Origin: Verrucomicrobiia bacterium | GTDB lineage: Bacteria > Verrucomicrobiota > Verrucomicrobiia > JABWAM01 | Direction: 5' to 3' | NCBI GenBank assembly: GCA_013360985.1 | Contig: JABWAM010000084.1 | Location: forward strand, 1-9,142 | Length of the DNA stretch: 9,142 nt | In this document: piece after piece, positions 4,735 to 9,142 of the stretch | Numbering within the stretch: the stretch's first letter is position 1 | How the letters are laid out: each line of letters opens with the position of its first letter | The notes under the pieces: model-generated | The model's database searches: none | What the model was told of the DNA's origin: nothing | Seen by the model: only the letters and a program-made list of their open reading frames with translations | Program-made: the position numbers and the translations under genes

Positions 4735-7700
4735 GAGGGGTTTTCTTGGGTTGCAGGTTGGGATTTTTGAAATTCGCGCGCGCGAATCCAGAAGAAAATC
4801 ACCGGCGTGACGAGGAGGATATGGGCGAGGCTGGAGATCATCCCGCCGATCACGGGCGCGGCGATGGGGCGCATGATCTCGATGCCCGTGCGTTCGGCGG
4901 AAAAGATCGGCAGCATGAGCGGCACGAGGCTGGCAAGCACCGTGGAGACCGTCATGACCTTCGGCCGGAGACGGAGCGCCGCGCCCTCGACGACCGCCTC
5001 GAGAAGGCGCGCAGGGGAGAGGTGTCCTCCGTGCTCCGCGGCGCGCCGGGCGACGGCTTCTTCGAGATAGATCACCATGATGACGCCCGTTTGAACGGCG
5101 GTGCCGAAGAGCGCGATATACCCCACCCAGACCGCCACCGAGAATGGATAACCCAAAAGCCATTGGAGCAGGACGCCGCCCGTCAGGGCGAACGGCACGG
5201 CCAGCAACACGTGCGCCGCTTCCTTGAGCGAACGATAGACGACATAGAGCAGGACGAAGATGATGAGGAGGACCACCGGAATGATGACCTGCAGCGTTCG
5301 CCGGGCATGGATCAAGTTCTCGTATTCGCCGCCCCAGCCGAGGAAGCTGCCCGGCGGCATGGAGATTTCCGCCGCGATCTTCGCCTTCGCTTCCTCGACG
5401 AAACCGCCGAGGTCGCGTCCGCGCACGTTGCACTGGACGAAGACGCGGAGTTGGCCGTCTTCGCTGGAGATCATCGAGGGGCCCATCACGGTCCGCAGGG
5501 TCGCCACCTTCCCGAGCGGGACCGGGACGCCGTCTGCCGTCGAGACGAGGATGTTCTCGATCGCGGAGCGGGTATCCCGAAGCTCGCGGGCGTAGCGCAC
5601 GCGCACCGGAAAACGGAAGCGCCCTTCGAGGGTCGTGGTCAGGGTGCGCCCGCCCACGGCAGTCTCGATCGCGTCGAGGGCGTCCCGCATCGGGACGCCG
5701 TATCGAGCCAGCTCGGCGCGTTGCATGTCCACCTCGAGATAGGGCGCGCCGACGATGCGCTCGGCGTAGACGCCCGTGGCGCCGGGCACGGAACGCAGCG
5801 CCGCCTCCACCTCGATCGCCTTCGCCTCGAGGACGGCGAGCGATTCCTGGACGTCCAACGGGCGTCCCTCCGCGTCCTTGAGGCCCGCGGCGAACAGTTT
5901 GACGGCGACCTGCGCGCGGATGCCGGTGGCGAGCATGAGGACGCGGTTCTCGATCGGCTGGAGCAGGGCGGGCGTGAACCCCGGGAAACGGCTCATCGCC
6001 TCGATCATTTCTCCCTTGAGCTTCTCGAGGGTCATCCCCCGGCGCCAGAGGCGCTCGGGTTTCAGCGTGATCGTGGTCTCGATCATCGCGACCGGCGCGG
6101 GATCGGTGGCGGTCTCGGCGCGGCCCACTTTCGCGACGACCTCCTCGACTTCGGGAAATCGGGAGAGGACGCGGTCTTGTTCCGCGGCGACCTTCCGCAC
6201 CTCGGTGATCGAAGCGCTTGGCAGCGTCTGCGGCATGAAGAGCAGCGCGCGCTCGTTGAGCGGCGGCATGAACTCTCTGCCGAGGCGCAGGGCGAGGAGG
6301 CTCGCCCCCGCGAGCAGCGCCGCGGCCAGGGCCACGGTCAACGCGCGGTGGTTTAGGCAGAACCGGAGGAGGGGCAGATAGAGATGGAGGAGCCGGCGCA
6401 TCAGCCAGTTCTCGTTTTCGTCGTGGATCTTTCCTCGCACGAGCAGGGTGCACAGCACGGGGACGAGCGTCACGGCGAGCGCGGTCGAAGCGACCATCGC
6501 GAAGGTCTTCGTGAAGGCCAGGGGATGAAAAAGTTTCCCGGCCTGGCCGCCGAGCGCAAAGACGGGAATGAAGGCGAGGATGATGATCGCCATCGAATAA
6601 AAGATGGGGCGCGCCACGAGGCGGGTGGCCGCGCGCGTGATCCCGACGATGTTCGTCGCGAGATAACGCCGTTTCTCGGCGTCGCTCGCGTCCGGCGCGT
6701 CCCGGCGGATCCAGGCGTGGGCTTCGCGCATCACCGATTCGGTCACGACGATGCCGGCGTCCACGAGCACGCCGATCGCGATGACGATCCCGCTCAAACT
6801 CATGATGTTCGAGGTGATCCCGAACTCCTTCATCAGGATGAAGGAGATCAGGATCGAGAGCGGCAACGGGATCGTGACGATCGCGATCGAACGGAAATGG
6901 AAGAGAAAGACGACGTGGGCGAGCGTGACGAGGAGCACCGCTTCGAGAAGGGCCGCCTGCAGCGTGCCGACGGCGCGCGCGATCAGCGCGCTGCGATCGT
7001 AAAAGGGACGGATCTCCACGCCTTCGGGGAGGGCCTTCTGGACCTCGGCGACCTTCGCCTTGACGCGCACGAGGAGATCGCTGGTGCTCACGCCATACCG
7101 GGCGATCACGATGCCGCCGACCACTTCGCTCCCGTTGCGATCGAGCGCCCCGCGGCGGGGTTCGGGGCCGATCTCCACGCGGGCGACGTCGCGCACGAGG
7201 ACCGGCTGACCCGCCCTGGTTGCGACCAGGGTCTGCGCGATCTCGTCGACGCCGCGGAACAGCCCGAGCCCGCGCACCGCGTACTCCATCCCGTTCTGTT
7301 CGATCACGTTGCCGCCCACGTTGTTGTTGGAGCCGATCACGGCCTCGGCCACCTGCGAGAGGGTGACCCCGAAGGCGCGCAGCTTGTTCGGGGAGACATC
7401 CACCTGGTACTGCCGCACGAACCCGCCGACGGAAGCCACCTCGGCCACCCCCGGCACGGCGTTGAGCTGGTAGCGCACGAGCCAATCCTGGAGCGCGCGC
7501 AGTTCGCCGAGATCATATCCGCGTCCGCGCGCCGCGGCGACGGAGGCATCGAGATAATATTGGTAGACCCAGCCGAGCCCCGTCGCGTCGGGACCGAGCA
7601 CGGGAACGACGCCCCGCGGCATCAGGCTGCCGATCGTGTTGAGCCGTTCGAGAACGCGCGTCCGCGCGAACCACGGGTCCACCCGATCCTCGAAGATCAC

Positions 7701-7982
7701 CGTCACCATCGAGAATCCGAAGTTGGAGCTCGCGCGCACGGTCTTGACGCCGGCGAGCCCGCGGAGATTGACGGTCAGCGGATAGGTGACCTGATCCTCG
7801 ATCTCGCGGGGGCTGCGCCCCGTCCAATCGGCGAACACGATGACCTGGTTCTCGCTGAGGTCGGGGATCGCGTCCACGGGAGTGTGAAACGCCGCCCAAA
7901 TCCCCCATCCCGCCACGAGGAGCGAGAACACCAGAACCAACAGGCGGTTCCGCAGCGACCAATCAATGAGACGCAGGATCAT
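4731..7982 (-). CDS. cusA: CusA-type Cu(I)/Ag(I) RND efflux pump
   Basis: This 1083-residue inner-membrane pump uses proton influx to expel monovalent copper or silver through a CusCBA-like channel spanning the envelope. It has the heavy-metal RND layout: TM1 at about 11-30, DAIPDLSENQ (37-46), GRSPREIEDQVTYPL (55-69), SSNFGFS (85-91), a first periplasmic loop, a TM2-6 bundle, a second periplasmic loop and TM8-12. The Cu/Ag site is complete: M583 (in FMPQTLP), M633 (AMIETTI) and M683 (LMLATGI) match M573, M623 and M672 of Escherichia coli CusA. Proton-relay residues D408 (VLVDAGIVV) and K1008 (RLRPKVMTV) match D405 and K984. The three methionines favour copper/silver over the zinc/cobalt/cadmium CzcA pumps. 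The start ATG lies inside the cusB gene (20-base overlap), with no evident ribosome site, implying coupled translation. The end overlaps the small cysteine-rich gene by 4 bases. The length is slightly above the 1047 residues of Escherichia coli CusA. Confidence 0.95.
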   Translation of the reverse strand: MILRLIDWSLRNRLLVLVFSLLVAGWGIWAAFHTPVDAIPDLSENQVIVFADWTGRSPREIEDQVTYPLTVNLRGLAGVKTVRASSNFGFSMVTVIFEDRVDPWFARTRVLERLNTIGSLMPRGVVPVLGPDATGLGWVYQYYLDASVAAARGRGYDLGELRALQDWLVRYQLNAVPGVAEVASVGGFVRQYQVDVSPNKLRAFGVTLSQVAEAVIGSNNNVGGNVIEQNGMEYAVRGLGLFRGVDEIAQTLVATRAGQPVLVRDVARVEIGPEPRRGALDRNGSEVVGGIVIARYGVSTSDLLVRVKAKVAEVQKALPEGVEIRPFYDRSALIARAVGTLQAALLEAVLLVTLAHVVFLFHFRSIAIVTIPLPLSILISFILMKEFGITSNIMSLSGIVIAIGVLVDAGIVVTESVMREAHAWIRRDAPDASDAEKRRYLATNIVGITRAATRLVARPIFYSMAIIILAFIPVFALGGQAGKLFHPLAFTKTFAMVASTALAVTLVPVLCTLLVRGKIHDENENWLMRRLLHLYLPLLRFCLNHRALTVALAAALLAGASLLALRLGREFMPPLNERALLFMPQTLPSASITEVRKVAAEQDRVLSRFPEVEEVVAKVGRAETATDPAPVAMIETTITLKPERLWRRGMTLEKLKGEMIEAMSRFPGFTPALLQPIENRVLMLATGIRAQVAVKLFAAGLKDAEGRPLDVQESLAVLEAKAIEVEAALRSVPGATGVYAERIVGAPYLEVDMQRAELARYGVPMRDALDAIETAVGGRTLTTTLEGRFRFPVRVRYARELRDTRSAIENILVSTADGVPVPLGKVATLRTVMGPSMISSEDGQLRVFVQCNVRGRDLGGFVEEAKAKIAAEISMPPGSFLGWGGEYENLIHARRTLQVIIPVVLLIIFVLLYVVYRSLKEAAHVLLAVPFALTGGVLLQWLLGYPFSVAVWVGYIALFGTAVQTGVIMVIYLEEAVARRAAEHGGHLSPARLLEAVVEGAALRLRPKVMTVSTVLASLVPLMLPIFSAERTGIEIMRPIAAPVIGGMISSLAHILLVTPVIFFWIRAREFQKSQPATQENPS

Positions 7983-9142
7983 GAGAATTCATGCCGCCCC
8001 CGCCTCCCCGCAGTTGCGCCTGGGCGTCCACGAGAAAAGCGCCGGCGACAACCACCGTCTCGCCTTCCGCCAGTCCCTCCACAATCTCGACATAGTGCGC
8101 GGCGGTCTGGCCGACGCGCACCTCGCGCGCCGCAAAGACCTGCTCCTCCTTCTGGACATACACGAGGCGGCGCGTCCCGAGGTCGAGCACCGCCGAGGTC
8201 GGCACGCTCAGCACCGCGTCGCCGAGCGGGATCTCCGCCGTTCCGCTCGCGCTCATGTTCGGCAGGAGGACGCGCTCGGGATTCGCCAGCGCAAAACGGA
8301 CGGACGCCGTGCGGTTGGTTTCGTCGAGCGATCGGCCGATGTAGATCAGGCGTCCGAGATGCGCGCGTCCCGGATCGGCCTTGGTCGTGACGCGGATCGT
8401 TTGGCCCGGACGCAGCGCGCCGAGATCGGGTTCGAACACGCGCGCGTTGAACCAGACCTCATCGAGCGGCGCGAGGCGGTAGAGCGGTTGTCCGGCCTTC
8501 ACGACCTCCCCGAGGCGGGCGAGATTTTCCACGATCGCGCCGCCGATCGGAGCGCGCAGCACGATCTCGTTGCGCGGCGCGCGTTCGCGTTCGAGCTGCC
8601 GCAGGTCGGCCTCGGTGAAACCGAGGCGGCGAAGTTTTTCTCCGGCGATCTTCACCGCAGCGCCGAGGAGATCGCGCTCGTAAAAGGTGCTCAGCCAGCG
8701 TTCGCGCAGCGCCTTAAGGTATTCCTCCTGCAAGCCCATCGCCTCGGCCGAATAAAGGCTGACCAACGCGGCGCCCTTGGCGACTTCGGCCTGATTGAAG
8801 TCTATCCACTGGCGTTCGATGCGCCCTTCCACGAGCGAAACGACCTCGCGCCGGCGATTGAGGTCGTCGCCGATCGAGCCGAAGAGCGTGATCTCCCGGG
8901 AAAGCTTGCGTCGCGCCACTTTTTCGGTGCGCACACCCGCCTGACGAACCGCGTCCGCATCGAGATGGATTTCGGCGGAAGCGGAAACCGCGGCGGCCCC
9001 TTTCCCGGAGGCGGCGCGCACCGGCGTGAGGTCCATGCCGCAGAACGGGCATTCGCCCGGCTTCGGTTCATGCACCTGCGGATGCATGCTGCACGTCCAG
9101 TATGCGACCGCCGTCGGCGCGTTTCCAGCGGCCGGGTCGGGA
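7963..9142 (-). CDS. cusB: CusB-type periplasmic adaptor with heavy-metal-binding N-domain (5' end beyond window)
   Basis: This is the membrane fusion protein that links the CusA pump to an outer-membrane channel and passes metal to the pump. The frame stays open to the right edge, so an internal ATG at 9087 is not the real start; the signal peptide lies outside. The visible part (393 residues) begins with YWTCSMHPQVHEPKPGEC and PFCGMDL (9100-9028), the heavy-metal-binding motif YxCxMHP...PGxCPxCGM found in front of many CusB adaptors. It is followed by beta-barrel and lipoyl-like strands (SREITLFGSIGDD, VEGRIERQW), a helical hairpin (EEYLKALRERW to LRQLERERAP), the returning lipoyl half (LRAPIGGAIVENLARLGEVVKAGQPLY), a barrel (PNMSASGTAEIPLGDAVLSVPTSAVLD) and the membrane-proximal end (AHYVEIVEGLAEGETVVVAGAFLVDAQAQLR). 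The C-terminus is Gly-rich with two histidines (MNSHDPASH). It overlaps cusA by 20 bases. Confidence 0.93.
   Translation of the reverse strand, partial: PDPAAGNAPTAVAYWTCSMHPQVHEPKPGECPFCGMDLTPVRAASGKGAAAVSASAEIHLDADAVRQAGVRTEKVARRKLSREITLFGSIGDDLNRRREVVSLVEGRIERQWIDFNQAEVAKGAALVSLYSAEAMGLQEEYLKALRERWLSTFYERDLLGAAVKIAGEKLRRLGFTEADLRQLERERAPRNEIVLRAPIGGAIVENLARLGEVVKAGQPLYRLAPLDEVWFNARVFEPDLGALRPGQTIRVTTKADPGRAHLGRLIYIGRSLDETNRTASVRFALANPERVLLPNMSASGTAEIPLGDAVLSVPTSAVLDLGTRRLVYVQKEEQVFAAREVRVGQTAAHYVEIVEGLAEGETVVVAGAFLVDAQAQLRGGGGGMNSHDPASH

Noticed and set aside
4366..7485. Very long minus-strand frame (1039 codons) through cusA
   Set aside because: Only the last 122 codons are a real gene. 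The rest is an arginine/glycine/proline-rich shadow of cusA in another phase, which is usual in high-G+C DNA.
4746..8390. Long plus-strand frames of 536 and 668 codons opposite cusA and cusB
   Set aside because: They are rich in Asp, His, Arg and Glu with no domain pattern and mirror well-supported minus-strand genes. They are antisense shadows.
1..9142. CRISPR array, insertion sequence or phage genes
   Set aside because: No regularly spaced repeats, no transposase or integrase motifs and no terminal inverted repeats around a gene were seen.

Overview
The window looks like an origin-proximal piece of a high-G+C bacterial chromosome. It holds, left to right, the start of dnaA (minus strand, cut by the left edge), a roughly 630-base non-coding stretch with DnaA boxes that is a good oriC candidate, the small signal recognition particle RNA (ffs), a tRNA-Ala(CGC), a two-gene PstI/BsuBI-type restriction-modification system on the plus strand, and a convergent copper/silver efflux operon (cusB-cusA-small cysteine-rich protein) on the minus strand that runs off the right edge. 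The organism is Gram-negative, because the Cus pump spans two membranes. The small YHS/TRASH-like protein resembles proteins I associate with Verrucomicrobiota and related PVC bacteria, but that placement is a weak inference.

Left region (1-1095): replication initiation and housekeeping RNAs. DnaA-box-like 9-mers lie 6 nt before the dnaA start codon and as a close pair about 290 bases further upstream. The stretch between them and ffs has an A+T-rich patch and unusually many CGCG runs. ffs and the tRNA gene are 31 bases apart, in the same orientation.

Middle region (1096-4365): a 449-base spacer with hairpins but no convincing gene, then a methyltransferase gene overlapping a restriction endonuclease gene by one base. 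Their lengths and motifs match the PstI/BsuBI family, which recognises CTGCAG. These genes are clearly poorer in G+C than their right-hand neighbours (28/60 in 1981-2040 against 46/60 in 5641-5700), and they sit directly downstream of a tRNA gene, so horizontal acquisition is likely. No integrase or duplicated tRNA end is visible.

Right region (4366-9142): periplasmic adaptor CusB with an N-terminal heavy-metal-binding motif, inner-membrane RND pump CusA with the complete three-methionine Cu(I)/Ag(I) site, and a 122-residue exported protein with a CCxxC metal-binding-like motif. All three reading frames overlap (20 and 4 bases), so they are probably co-translated. The small protein may hand metal to the pump in the way CusF does in Escherichia coli. 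No outer-membrane CusC gene is visible; it may lie beyond the right edge.

No CRISPR array, insertion sequence or phage gene was seen. The most interesting points are the origin/dnaA leader architecture, the CusBA-linked cysteine-rich protein, and the restriction-modification unit next to the tRNA gene.
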